DNA from: Micromonospora parathelypteridis | Lineage (GTDB): Bacteria > Actinomycetota > Actinomycetes > Mycobacteriales > Micromonosporaceae | Length of the DNA: 64,000 nucleotides | Reading direction: 5' to 3' | NCBI RefSeq assembly: GCF_014201145.1 | Contig: NZ_JACHDP010000001.1 | Location: forward strand, 3,038,001-3,102,000 | Shown here: positions 8,495-16,064 of the stretch, piece by piece | Layout: each line of letters starts with the position of its first letter | Numbering within the stretch: the first letter of the stretch is position 1 | Notes under the pieces: model-generated | What the model was told of the DNA's origin: nothing | Databases searched by the model: none | What the model saw: only the letters and a program-made list of their open reading frames with translations | Program-made: the position numbers and the translations under genes

Positions 8495-9610
8495 ATGGAC
8501 AACCTCGCGCGGTTGCTGAAGGAGAGCTGGACCCTCGTCGAAGACGACCGGGCCCGACTGGGCGGCCACTTCTACGCCCGGCTGTTCCTGCTCGACCCCG
8601 CCCTGCGGCAACTCTTCCCGGTGCAGATGACCGGCCAGGGCGACCGCCTCCTGGAGGCGATCATCACGGCGATCCACACCGTCGACGACCCGGAGAGCTT
8701 CGACGAGTTTCTCCGGGCGCTGGGCCGCGACCACCGCAAGTACCACGTGGCCGACCAGCACTACGCGACGGTGGGGGTGGCCCTGCTGGACGCGCTGCGC
8801 AGCACCGCCGGTGACGGCTGGAACCTGGAGTACGACCAGGCGTGGCGGGAGGCGTACGCGGCGATCGCCGCCCTGATGATCGCCGGGGCCGCGGACGACG
8901 AGGACCCGCCGTTCTGGCACGCCGAGGTGCTGACCCACCAGCGGTACGGCCCGGACACCGCCGTGCTGACCTGCCGGGCGTTGCAGCATCCGCTGCGTTG
9001 GCGGGCTGGGCAGTACGTCAGCCTGGAGGTCCCGCGCCATCACCCCCGGGTGTGGCGGAACTACTCGGTGGCGAACGCCCCGAAGGGCGACAACGTCCTG
9101 GAGTTCCACGTCCGGTCGCCGGGGGCCGGCTGGGTGTCCGGCGCGCTGGTGCGTCGGGTACGGCCGGGTGAGCTGCTTCGCCTGGCCGCACCGATGGGGT
9201 CGATGACCCTGGACCGCGCCTCGGACCGGGACATCCTCTGCGTTGCCGGCGGGGTCGGCCTGGCACCGATCAAGGCGCTGGTGGAGGAGTTGGCCACCTA
9301 CAACCGGACCCGGTGGGTGCACGTCTTCTACGGTGCCCGCCATTCGGCGGACCTGTACGGCCTGGCCGGGTTGCAGGAGCTGGTCGCCGTACACCCGTGG
9401 TTGTCGGTCACCCCGGCCTGCAGTGACGACCCGGACTTCGACGGTGAGCTGGGCGACATCCCGGACGTGGTGGCCCGGTACGGCCCGTGGACCACGCACG
9501 ACTGCTACGTCTCCGGCTCGGCCCGGATGGTCCGGTCCACGCTGCGGGTGCTCGCCGCGGACGAGGTGCCGCCGCCGCACATCCGCTACGACACCTTCGG
9601 TGACCTCTAG
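8495..9610 (+). CDS. Flavohemoprotein-like globin/FAD/NAD(P)H oxidoreductase
   Basis: The 371-residue protein has a globin domain (about 1-140) with the proximal-histidine context DHRKYHVADQHY. A ferredoxin-reductase-type module follows, with FAD motif RNYSVANAP, nucleotide-binding CVAGGVGLAP and the family-typical end YDTFGDL. Flavohemoproteins oxidise nitric oxide to nitrate with NAD(P)H and O2 and protect against nitrosative stress; that activity is inferred from family. The GGAGGAGG ribosome site fits the ATG. The inverted repeat at 8410-8426 may control it, and the terminator at 9627-9668 closes the unit. Confidence 0.85.
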   Translation: MDNLARLLKESWTLVEDDRARLGGHFYARLFLLDPALRQLFPVQMTGQGDRLLEAIITAIHTVDDPESFDEFLRALGRDHRKYHVADQHYATVGVALLDALRSTAGDGWNLEYDQAWREAYAAIAALMIAGAADDEDPPFWHAEVLTHQRYGPDTAVLTCRALQHPLRWRAGQYVSLEVPRHHPRVWRNYSVANAPKGDNVLEFHVRSPGAGWVSGALVRRVRPGELLRLAAPMGSMTLDRASDRDILCVAGGVGLAPIKALVEELATYNRTRWVHVFYGARHSADLYGLAGLQELVAVHPWLSVTPACSDDPDFDGELGDIPDVVARYGPWTTHDCYVSGSARMVRSTLRVLAADEVPPPHIRYDTFGDL

Positions 9611-9626
9611 ACGTTCCTCCCCCCAC

Positions 9627-9668
9627 ACCGGGGCGCGTGCCCCTGCCCCCTGGGGCACGCGCCCCGGT
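9627..9668. terminator. Bidirectional terminator hairpin
   Basis: A perfect 17-bp GC-rich stem (9627-9643 with 9652-9668) with an 8-nt loop lies in the 69-bp gap between two convergent genes. Confidence 0.75.
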
Positions 9669-9679
9669 CCCCCCTCTGG

Positions 9680-11209
9680 TCAGTAGCGCCAGGGGTGCCC
9701 GGTCTCGCGGTACTCCTCCACCGGCACCAGCGGCACGCCAGGTGCCATCCGGTCGACGTAGAGCTGGCCCTCCAGGTGGTCGATCTCGTGTGCGACCAGC
9801 CGAGCCATGCCGAACTCGAACGAGGTGATGATCCGGCTGCCGTCCCACTGGGCATGCTCCACGTCCAGTCGCAGCGGCCGGGGCACCAGACCTCGATGAT
9901 CGAAGAAGGACAGGCAGCCCTCGTACTGCTCGTCGGTGTCCAGGTCGGCGTCGACGACCCGGGGGTTGAGCAGCACGACCGGATCGGCCAACCGGTCGGG
10001 GGGCCGCACCACGGCCGCCGCCCGGCCGACGCCGAGCTGCGGGGCGGCAACGCCCACCCCCTTGCTGAACGGGTGCAGCTCGTCGAGCCGGGCCAGTGCC
10101 CTGGTGAGCCGGTCGACCACGTCCCGGGCGATCTGCTCCTCTCCGGGCAGGTCGAACGGGCGGACGCGCTGGCGAAGCAGGTCGGCGCCGCGTTGCACGA
10201 TGCCGAGACCGCGCATCCGGTCGCTGGGCCGAACTCGGACACCGCCGGGGACGCCGTCCGCGTCGGTGTCCGGACGGGCACGGAAGCGCCACTGCATCCG
10301 GTAGCGGGCGTTCAGCGGTGGGTCGTCGGTCTGCCAGTCGTAGATTGCCCGGTCACCCTCGTCGTGACGCTGCGGCGCCGTCCGCAGCGGGCACTCCTCC
10401 GCGGAGAGCGAGGTCTCCTCGCCCCAGACCTGCGGGTCGAGCGCCGCAGGCAGGTCGAGGCGTACGGCGAGCTGCCGGGTGGGTAGCCGGACGGCCCGCT
10501 GGAACCAGGGACCCCACTTCTCGTGCCCGACGCTGTACGCGTACTCGATGGTGGCCCGGTCGCCGGGGTAGAGCGGAAAGCGCCGCTCTTCGTTCTCGAA
10601 GAGCAGCCAGATCTCCTTGAACGCGTCCCGGTCGTGTTTGGCTCGCCAGTGCATCGGCTCCGCATCACCGCTGCCGTCGTCCCGGCGGGCCTGTAGTTGC
10701 AGCTCGGCGAACGTGAGTTGGTGCTCCCGGTGGTGCCGGTTGGAGCGGCCGGGGTCGTTCGGGTAGCGGTCGACGGCGACCCGGACCAGGTAGCGGGTGA
10801 CCGGCTCGGTGCCGGCGTTGTACAGCTCTCGGTGGATGACGCACCGGTAGCCGTCGTCGGTGTGGATCAGGGTGGCGAGCTCCCGCTCCACGACGAGGCC
10901 GGTGCCGGGCGGCAGCCACTGTCCGGGCAGGTACGGCTCACGGTGCGACTGACCCGTGCGGGCGTGCCGTAGGTCGTCGTACTCCCGGAAGCGCTGCCAG
11001 ATCGCGCCGCTGGCCTCCAGGACGGCCTCGGCGCGGCGGGCGAAGTCTTCGGTCGGGCGGTGTCGGCGCCCTTCGACGTGGCTCACGTAGGACGGGTCGA
11101 ACCCCATCAGGACGGCCAGTTGTTTCTTGGACAGCCCTCGCCCGGTCCGTTGTCGGGCGAGCTCGGCCGCGAAGGAGTCGGCAGCCCGTTCGAGGGGTGA
11201 GGTCGTCAT
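9680..11209 (-). CDS. XRE-family regulator fused to a peptide deformylase domain
   Basis: The 509-residue protein has three parts. Residues ~12-70 are an XRE helix-turn-helix (LSKKQLAVLMGFDPSYVSHVEG). Residues ~95-325 form a beta-rich domain of unknown role. Residues ~335-500 are a complete peptide deformylase domain with motif 1 GVGVAAPQ (384-391), motif 2 EGCLS (430-434, metal-binding Cys) and motif 3 HEIDH (474-478, metal ligands and catalytic Glu). Deformylases remove the N-formyl group from nascent proteins; why one is joined to a DNA-binding regulator is not known. ATG 11209 is chosen over an upstream start because GAGGAAG (11213-11219) precedes it. A TTATAG -10-like hexamer lies at 11228-11233. 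Confidence 0.85.
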   Translation of the reverse strand: MTTSPLERAADSFAAELARQRTGRGLSKKQLAVLMGFDPSYVSHVEGRRHRPTEDFARRAEAVLEASGAIWQRFREYDDLRHARTGQSHREPYLPGQWLPPGTGLVVERELATLIHTDDGYRCVIHRELYNAGTEPVTRYLVRVAVDRYPNDPGRSNRHHREHQLTFAELQLQARRDDGSGDAEPMHWRAKHDRDAFKEIWLLFENEERRFPLYPGDRATIEYAYSVGHEKWGPWFQRAVRLPTRQLAVRLDLPAALDPQVWGEETSLSAEECPLRTAPQRHDEGDRAIYDWQTDDPPLNARYRMQWRFRARPDTDADGVPGGVRVRPSDRMRGLGIVQRGADLLRQRVRPFDLPGEEQIARDVVDRLTRALARLDELHPFSKGVGVAAPQLGVGRAAAVVRPPDRLADPVVLLNPRVVDADLDTDEQYEGCLSFFDHRGLVPRPLRLDVEHAQWDGSRIITSFEFGMARLVAHEIDHLEGQLYVDRMAPGVPLVPVEEYRETGHPWRY

Positions 11210-11246
11210 CAGCTTCCTCGTGGCCGGGGCTATAAGTTTCACGTTC

Positions 11247-11262
11247 TGTGCGTGAGCGCACA
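11247..11262. promoter_or_regulatory. Inverted repeat upstream of the XRE-deformylase gene
   Basis: TGTGCG-TGAG-CGCACA has perfect 6-bp arms, 38 bases upstream of the ATG on the minus strand. It is a candidate autoregulatory operator for the HTH domain. Confidence 0.4.
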
Positions 11263-11290
11263 CGCAACTGGCACCTTTTCGACACTCCGC

Positions 11291-11314
11291 TTGACAAGTA
11301 ACCGATGATCATCG
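11291..11314. promoter_or_regulatory. TTGACA box and 12-bp palindrome in the divergent intergenic region
   Basis: TTGACA (11291-11296) is a perfect -35 hexamer on the plus strand, followed by the perfect palindrome CGATGATCATCG (11303-11314). No clear -10 follows at 16-18 bp, so this is only a possible promoter or operator in the gap between the XRE-deformylase and FhuF-like genes. Confidence 0.25.
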
Positions 11315-11414
11315 ATCCTGCGCGCTGTTTCTCCGCGCTCACGCCGGGTAGTACGCGGAGCACGACGCGCTGCTTTCGCCGGAAGCCGGGGTGACCTGGG
11401 CCTCCGGATCCAAC

Positions 11415-11433
11415 CAAGGTGAGGCTTCCCTTA
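11415..11433. promoter_or_regulatory. Iron box 1 (IdeR/DmdR-type)
   Basis: CAAGGTGAGGCTTCCCTTA matches 13 of 19 positions of the IdeR/DmdR consensus. It lies about 100 bases before the FhuF-like gene, in tandem with the stronger box at 11444. Confidence 0.6.
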
Positions 11434-11443
11434 GACTCGAAGG

Positions 11444-11462
11444 CCTGGTTAGGCTAGCCTTA
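11444..11462. promoter_or_regulatory. Iron box 2 (IdeR/DmdR-type)
   Basis: CCTGGTTAGGCTAGCCTTA matches 14 of 19 consensus positions, including the uninterrupted core GTTAGGCTA. Its centre is 29 bp from that of box 1. The iron-loaded repressor would block transcription of the reductase gene when iron is plentiful. Confidence 0.75.
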
Positions 11463-11529
11463 GCTCAGGACGACACTGGTCATCCGCCGAGGCACACTCC
11501 TCGGTCACGCGCACGGGGGGACGGATCAG

Positions 11530-12318
11530 GTGACAGCGGTGATGCCCAGGCGGGACACCATCGCCACGCCGCTCGCCCCCGTCACCGCGGCGCTACGGGC
11601 CATGTTCGGCACCGACGACCTTCCCGGGCTCGCCCGGGGCCTGGTGGTCGAGGACGAGTTCGGCTGGGCGCCCGCCACCACCCTGATCGACGGCAGTCGG
11701 CTGCCGGAGCTGCTGCGCGGCGCCGCTGTCCGCTGGGGCGGCACCCCGCACGCCTGCGCGGCGCTGGCCTGGAAGTCGTACAGCTACTGGACCGCGCTGC
11801 CGGTCGTGCTCGGCTGGGCCTCCGCCCGGCGGGTGCCGCTGGTCGATCCGGCCAACGTGCTGATCCACTTCGAGGACCACCGGCAACTGCTCACCCTGGG
11901 CCTGCGTCGTGGCACCACCGTGGCGGTGCTGCCGAGCGACCCGCTGGCGCTCGCCGGCCTGCCGGAGGTGCGGGTCGTCGCCGACGAGGCGGAGCTGCTG
12001 GCCGCGCTGCGCGCCTCACTGCTCGACGCCCACCTAACGCCGCTCATCACGGCGATCCAGTCGGAGGTCCGGGTGGGCACCCGGACGCTGCTCGGCTCGG
12101 TCGCCTCCGGCATCGCGCACGGCATCCTGCGGGCCGCGGACGGCCTGCCCGGCTCGACGGTGCAGAGCATCGACACCCTGCTCGGCGCGCTCGACCTGGC
12201 CGACCTGATCGAGCTGGTGCCAGGGCCGACCGGTGAGCCGAGTGTGCAGCGGCGCACCTGCTGCCTCGCCTTCACCCTGCCCACCCCGAAGGTGTGCCAG
12301 GGCTGCTGCGTCCGCTAG
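11530..12318 (+). CDS. FhuF-like ferric-siderophore reductase
   Basis: The 262-residue protein ends in the FhuF-type [2Fe-2S] ligand pattern: C244, C245, ten residues, C256, two residues, C259, next to an extra C260. FhuF proteins reduce ferric iron in imported siderophores in the cytoplasm. Two tandem iron boxes in the promoter give independent support. The GTG start has GGGGGGA at 11515-11521 eight bases upstream. No siderophore biosynthesis or uptake gene is adjacent. Confidence 0.85.
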   Translation: MTAVMPRRDTIATPLAPVTAALRAMFGTDDLPGLARGLVVEDEFGWAPATTLIDGSRLPELLRGAAVRWGGTPHACAALAWKSYSYWTALPVVLGWASARRVPLVDPANVLIHFEDHRQLLTLGLRRGTTVAVLPSDPLALAGLPEVRVVADEAELLAALRASLLDAHLTPLITAIQSEVRVGTRTLLGSVASGIAHGILRAADGLPGSTVQSIDTLLGALDLADLIELVPGPTGEPSVQRRTCCLAFTLPTPKVCQGCCVR

Positions 12319-12341
12319 CTGTCCTGCCCTGAGTCGCAAGC

Positions 12342-14177
12342 TCAGTCGGTCAACGATCGGACGTCCCACACCCACACGCCGCCGGTGAAGACCGGCTGGA
12401 TCCCGGTCAGCTCCGTCATCCCCCGGCGCAGCGCCGTCTCGTGCTCGTGCGGTCCGAGGACGACCACACCGGCCCGCCAGAAGCGCAGATCGTCGACCGC
12501 CTGGACCCGGCCCTGCGGGGTGATCGGCGGCACCGCCCCGGTGCGCCGGATGGTGCCGAAGAAGCTGCTGGTGGGGCGGGGCGGCGCACCGAACAACGCG
12601 ACCCGCGGGGCCTCGGCGTTCGGGCGGGTGTCCGGGCCGAGGAAGTAGCCACGGGCCAGCGGCATGTCGAGTCGGGTCGCCGCAGACCACCGCAACGGCT
12701 CCGCGTAGGTGCTGTCCGGCAACGGCAGGGCCACCACGCTGCGCCCACCTGTCACGTACGGACGCCAGGCCCCACTGGTCACGAAGGTGGGCACCGGGTT
12801 GAGATGGGTCACGGGCAGCGGAGTGGGGACGATCGGCAACAGGGCCATCGTGAGCACGGTCGCGGCGACAAAGCGGATCTGCCCCTTCGCGGCCGGGTGC
12901 GAACTGGCCAGCTCGCGGGCGCGTTCGGCACCGTAGGCGAGCAGCAGCCCGATGATCGGGGTGATCGCCAACGCCCACCGCGTCGGCACCACCGAGTGCA
13001 GGATCGGCAGGTTCTCCAGCGCCGCCCAGGGTCCCGGCACACCCGTACCCCGGTTGTCGAAGCGAACCTCCCGGCCCAGCGAGAGCACCGCGAAGAGCAG
13101 CCCGAGCGCGGCCAGCGCGAGCACCACGACCGAGCGGCGCAACCACCAGACCAGGGCGATCACCAGGACCACCAGCGCCCAGCCGAAGAAGCTGTTCTCC
13201 TCGGTCGGGTTCTTGGCCAGCCCGGCGGCGGTACGCGGGCTACCGGCGAGTGCCTCGCGGGAGTACGCGACAAACGAGGCCAGGTCGCTGGAGTAGCCAC
13301 GGATCAACCGGGACAGCCCGGAGTACGCGTCCGGCCCGAAGAACTGGACGTACAGGGGGTACGCCAGCAGAAGCCCGGCGACCCCGGCCGCCACGGCGAG
13401 GCCGGCGATGAAGGGCCGGGCCCGCGATCGCAGATCGGCACGTCCGAGGGCGAGCACGCCGATGATCACGCCGAGCCCGATCGCGGTCATCAGCAGAATC
13501 TCCAGGTTGAGGAAGGCCTGCCAGACGATCACGAGCGCGAGAAGGACTCCGTTGCGCAGCCAACGGCCCGCCTCGCCGAGTCGCAGCGTGCGCCAAATGA
13601 TCAACGGGACGACGAACTGCGACACGATGTTCGGGTGCCCATTGGCGTGCGACACCATGGCCGGCGCGAACGCGCAGAAGCCGGCGCCCAGCCACGCCGG
13701 CCCACGGGTGCCGATCAGGACCCGGGAGAGCAGGAAATACCAGGCAGTGGCGGTGGCAATCATGCCGACGGTGAGAAAGACCAGGAATGCCACTCGCGGC
13801 CCCAGGAGCAGGGTGACCGGCGTCAGTGGCAATGAAATGGATAATACGGACGTATTGGCCATCAGATTCACGCCGTCCGGTACGTTCATCTGATTGGAGT
13901 GGAACGGATACGCAAAATGCGTCACGACTCGCGCACCGTGCGCCATCATCCATTCGAACTGCGACTGATCGGACTGGTTGTCCCGCACACCACTGCCGGG
14001 CTCCAACCAGAGGCGACCGGTCACCCAAAGGCCGAGCGCCACGAAGCTCAGCACGGCGGCCAGGTCGACCCACTTCCCCTTGCGGGAAGGCCGAACGCCA
14101 CCAGGGGCCCCCTGCACCGACGACGCAGCGGCCGGACCGTCGCTGTCGCTGGGCATGTCCGGTTCAGGAGTAGTCAT
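12342..14177 (-). CDS. Polytopic membrane protein, GT-C-type glycosyltransferase-like
   Basis: The 611-residue protein has a proline/serine-rich cytoplasmic start (about 1-35), a first span near 38-56, and about ten further spans up to residue ~455. A soluble extracytoplasmic C-terminal domain (about 470-611) follows. The architecture and acidic residues in the first loop resemble GT-C glycosyltransferases using polyprenyl-phosphate sugars, but no diagnostic motif is certain. The start ATG lacks a ribosome site. The gene is divergent from a methyltransferase (14391) and other glycosylation genes lie at 22.7-25.8 kb. Confidence 0.55.
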   Translation of the reverse strand: MTTPEPDMPSDSDGPAAASSVQGAPGGVRPSRKGKWVDLAAVLSFVALGLWVTGRLWLEPGSGVRDNQSDQSQFEWMMAHGARVVTHFAYPFHSNQMNVPDGVNLMANTSVLSISLPLTPVTLLLGPRVAFLVFLTVGMIATATAWYFLLSRVLIGTRGPAWLGAGFCAFAPAMVSHANGHPNIVSQFVVPLIIWRTLRLGEAGRWLRNGVLLALVIVWQAFLNLEILLMTAIGLGVIIGVLALGRADLRSRARPFIAGLAVAAGVAGLLLAYPLYVQFFGPDAYSGLSRLIRGYSSDLASFVAYSREALAGSPRTAAGLAKNPTEENSFFGWALVVLVIALVWWLRRSVVVLALAALGLLFAVLSLGREVRFDNRGTGVPGPWAALENLPILHSVVPTRWALAITPIIGLLLAYGAERARELASSHPAAKGQIRFVAATVLTMALLPIVPTPLPVTHLNPVPTFVTSGAWRPYVTGGRSVVALPLPDSTYAEPLRWSAATRLDMPLARGYFLGPDTRPNAEAPRVALFGAPPRPTSSFFGTIRRTGAVPPITPQGRVQAVDDLRFWRAGVVVLGPHEHETALRRGMTELTGIQPVFTGGVWVWDVRSLTD

Positions 14178-14390
14178 GACAATTCATAGGGTAGTCAGGG
14201 CATGGCGCTGCCGTGACATGTTTCGGGGTACTGCCGTACTATGTGCCGGGTTCGCCGACCGCCGATCACGAACCCACCCCCCGACCACAATTCGGCCACC
14301 CCCGATGCCCCGATTCTTCTGCCGTCCCAGCGGATGATTCACTCTGTCGGTCCAGGCACGGGTCGAGTTCATATCGTGAGGAATCGACGC

Positions 14391-15101
14391 ATGGCAGAAA
14401 TCACTGGGGATCAGCGCGTGCAGTCCGAGGTGCTGGAAGGCCTGGCGACCGCTGTCAACCACCGTCGCTGGTTCATCGAACTGGCCCTGCCCTACCTCGG
14501 CGACAACCCGATCGAGATCGGCAGCGGTCTCGGCGACTACGCGCTGGAATGGTCAGAGATGCTGCCCCGGTTCACCGCCACCGAGGCCGACCCGGACCGG
14601 CTGGTGCAGCTCAAGGAGCGCCTCGCCGACCGGCCGAACATCGACGTCCGGCAGATGCTGCTGCCGCACAACGACCGGGGTGACTACAGCGCGGCGGTTT
14701 CGTACAACGTCCTGGAGCACATCGAGGACCACGTGGGCGCGCTGGGCAGCATGCGTGACCTGGTCCGCCCCGGCGGCAACGTGATCATCATCGTGCCGGC
14801 GTTCCAGTTCGCGATGAGCCCGGCCGACATCGCCACCGGGCACGTCCGTCGCTACACGAAGAAGACGCTTGAGGCGGCGATGACCGAGGCCGGCCTGACC
14901 GTCGAGAAGATCCACTACGCCAACGCGCTCGGGCTGATCGGCTACTTCATGGCCACCAAGGTCTTCCGGCTGATGCCGAAGGAGGGCCCGATGGTCAAGG
15001 TCTACGACTCCGTCGTCCTGCCCGCCACCAAGGCCGCCGAACAGCGCGTCCGCCCCCCGTTCGGCCAGTCAGTCTTCGCCGTAGCCCGCGTCCCGTCCTA
15101 A
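14391..15101 (+). CDS. Class I SAM-dependent methyltransferase
   Basis: The 236-residue enzyme has the SAM-binding motif I EIGSGLGDYA (about 42-51), the acidic end of strand 2 at ATEAD, and the post-motif SYNVLEHIEDH. The substrate is not predictable; proteins of this form methylate small molecules or glycans. ATG 14391 is chosen because GAGGA (14378-14382) lies eight bases upstream; an open frame extends 50 codons further with unrelated proline-rich sequence. It ends before the palindromic repeat at 15130-15202. Confidence 0.75.
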   Translation: MAEITGDQRVQSEVLEGLATAVNHRRWFIELALPYLGDNPIEIGSGLGDYALEWSEMLPRFTATEADPDRLVQLKERLADRPNIDVRQMLLPHNDRGDYSAAVSYNVLEHIEDHVGALGSMRDLVRPGGNVIIIVPAFQFAMSPADIATGHVRRYTKKTLEAAMTEAGLTVEKIHYANALGLIGYFMATKVFRLMPKEGPMVKVYDSVVLPATKAAEQRVRPPFGQSVFAVARVPS

Positions 15102-15129
15102 CCCCCCGCCCCACACCCCACCCACCCCG

Positions 15130-15202
15130 CGCGATCTTGCACTTACGGTCGCCCTTCTGTCCCTTATGTCACGGATGTCGGGACAGCAAGTGCAAGATCG
15201 CG
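15130..15202. repeat. Palindromic intergenic repeat (element C)
   Basis: Perfect 15-bp arms CGCGATCTTGCACTT (15130-15144) and its complement (15188-15202) enclose 43 bases that contain a second hairpin (CTGTCCC...GGGACAG, 15156-15186). It lies between two convergent genes and can act as a terminator. The GATCTTGC/GCAAGATC ends recur in the repeats at 43.7-43.9 kb. Confidence 0.7.
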
Positions 15203-15213
15203 GGGGTCAGGGG

Positions 15214-15756
15214 TTACTCCTTGATCTGGTACGTCGGGCGGATCACCGCTCGGGCCAGGGTGTGGAACGTGAGGTTGAAGCCGACGTAGGCGGGGCTGGC
15301 ATCCGGGGTCAGGTCCAGGTGGTCGACGTCCACTGCGTGCACCGCGAAGACGTACCGGTGCGGGCGGTCGCCGGCCGGCGGAGCCGCACCGCCGTAGCCC
15401 TGCTGGCCGTAGTCGTTACGGACCGAGAACGCGCCGCCGAGGTCGGTGCCCGCCGCGCCACCGGCGCCCCTGGGCAACTGCGTGACCTCGACCGGCACGT
15501 TCACGAGCACCCAGTGCCAGAAGCCGCTGCCGGTCGGCGCGTCGGGGTCGTAGCAGGTCACCGTGAAGCTCTTCGTCTCGGCGGGGAAATCCGACCAGGT
15601 CAGCTGCGGCGAGACGTTGTCACCCCCGGTGCTGCCATGCGCGTGCCGGGCGTCCATCGGCTCGCCGTTCTGCACGTCGTCACTCGTCAGCGTGAACGAG
15701 GGCAGCGTCGGCAGCAGCTCGTACGGGTCCGGGGCGATCGGTCGTTCCAGGGTCAT
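15214..15756 (-). CDS. YbhB/YbcL-type PEBP (Raf kinase inhibitor-like) protein
   Basis: The 180-residue protein has the phosphatidylethanolamine-binding-protein fold signatures. These are the ligand-pocket stretch NVSPQLTWSDFP, the DPDAPTGSGFWHWVLVNVP motif, the Gly/Tyr-rich NDYGQQGYGGAAPP loop and the final HRYVFAVHAVD strand. Bacterial members are cytosolic or periplasmic and of uncertain function. No signal peptide is seen. ATG 15756 is preferred; AAGGA lies about ten bases upstream and the longer open frame starts in low-complexity sequence. Confidence 0.85.
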   Translation of the reverse strand: MTLERPIAPDPYELLPTLPSFTLTSDDVQNGEPMDARHAHGSTGGDNVSPQLTWSDFPAETKSFTVTCYDPDAPTGSGFWHWVLVNVPVEVTQLPRGAGGAAGTDLGGAFSVRNDYGQQGYGGAAPPAGDRPHRYVFAVHAVDVDHLDLTPDASPAYVGFNLTFHTLARAVIRPTYQIKE

Positions 15757-15896
15757 CGGTACGCGTCCTTCCGGTGTGCGGAGATACCTGCCCTTCTTAC
15801 CCCGTTCGGCGGCGGTCGACGACCGGTTGGCCACTGTCCGGGAGGCACCCGAGGAAAGATAAGGTTGTCGCCGCAACGTTCCACGAGGGGAACTCT

Positions 15897-16052
15897 TTGG
15901 CAGGCATCTGGCGCGACTTCGTGATCGCCGTCGTCACCGCCGGACGGAAGCCCGACATGGAGTCGCTCGCCCGGGAACGCCGCCGCGCGGTCGAGCGGCT
16001 GGCCGAGGAGACGGTTCGCGAGGGCCGGCGGGCGGCAGACCCGCCGGAGTGA
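15897..16052 (+). CDS. Small basic protein (51 aa), TTG start
   Basis: GAGGGG (15885-15890) stands six bases before a TTG that opens a 51-codon frame. The peptide begins with a short hydrophobic stretch (residues 5-15) followed by a charged helix rich in Arg and Glu (about 20-46), suggesting a membrane-associated or coiled-coil mini-protein. No family is recognised. It stops 12 bases before the LtrA gene and is probably cotranscribed with it. The rare TTG start could make annotation pipelines miss it. Confidence 0.5.
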   Translation: MAGIWRDFVIAVVTAGRKPDMESLARERRRAVERLAEETVREGRRAADPPE

Positions 16053-16064
16053 CCGGGACGTCGG

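Noticed and set aside
11239..11252. Second parS site (GTTTCACGT near the XRE-deformylase start)
   Set aside because: Only one half matches; the other half lacks the GTGAAAC complement.
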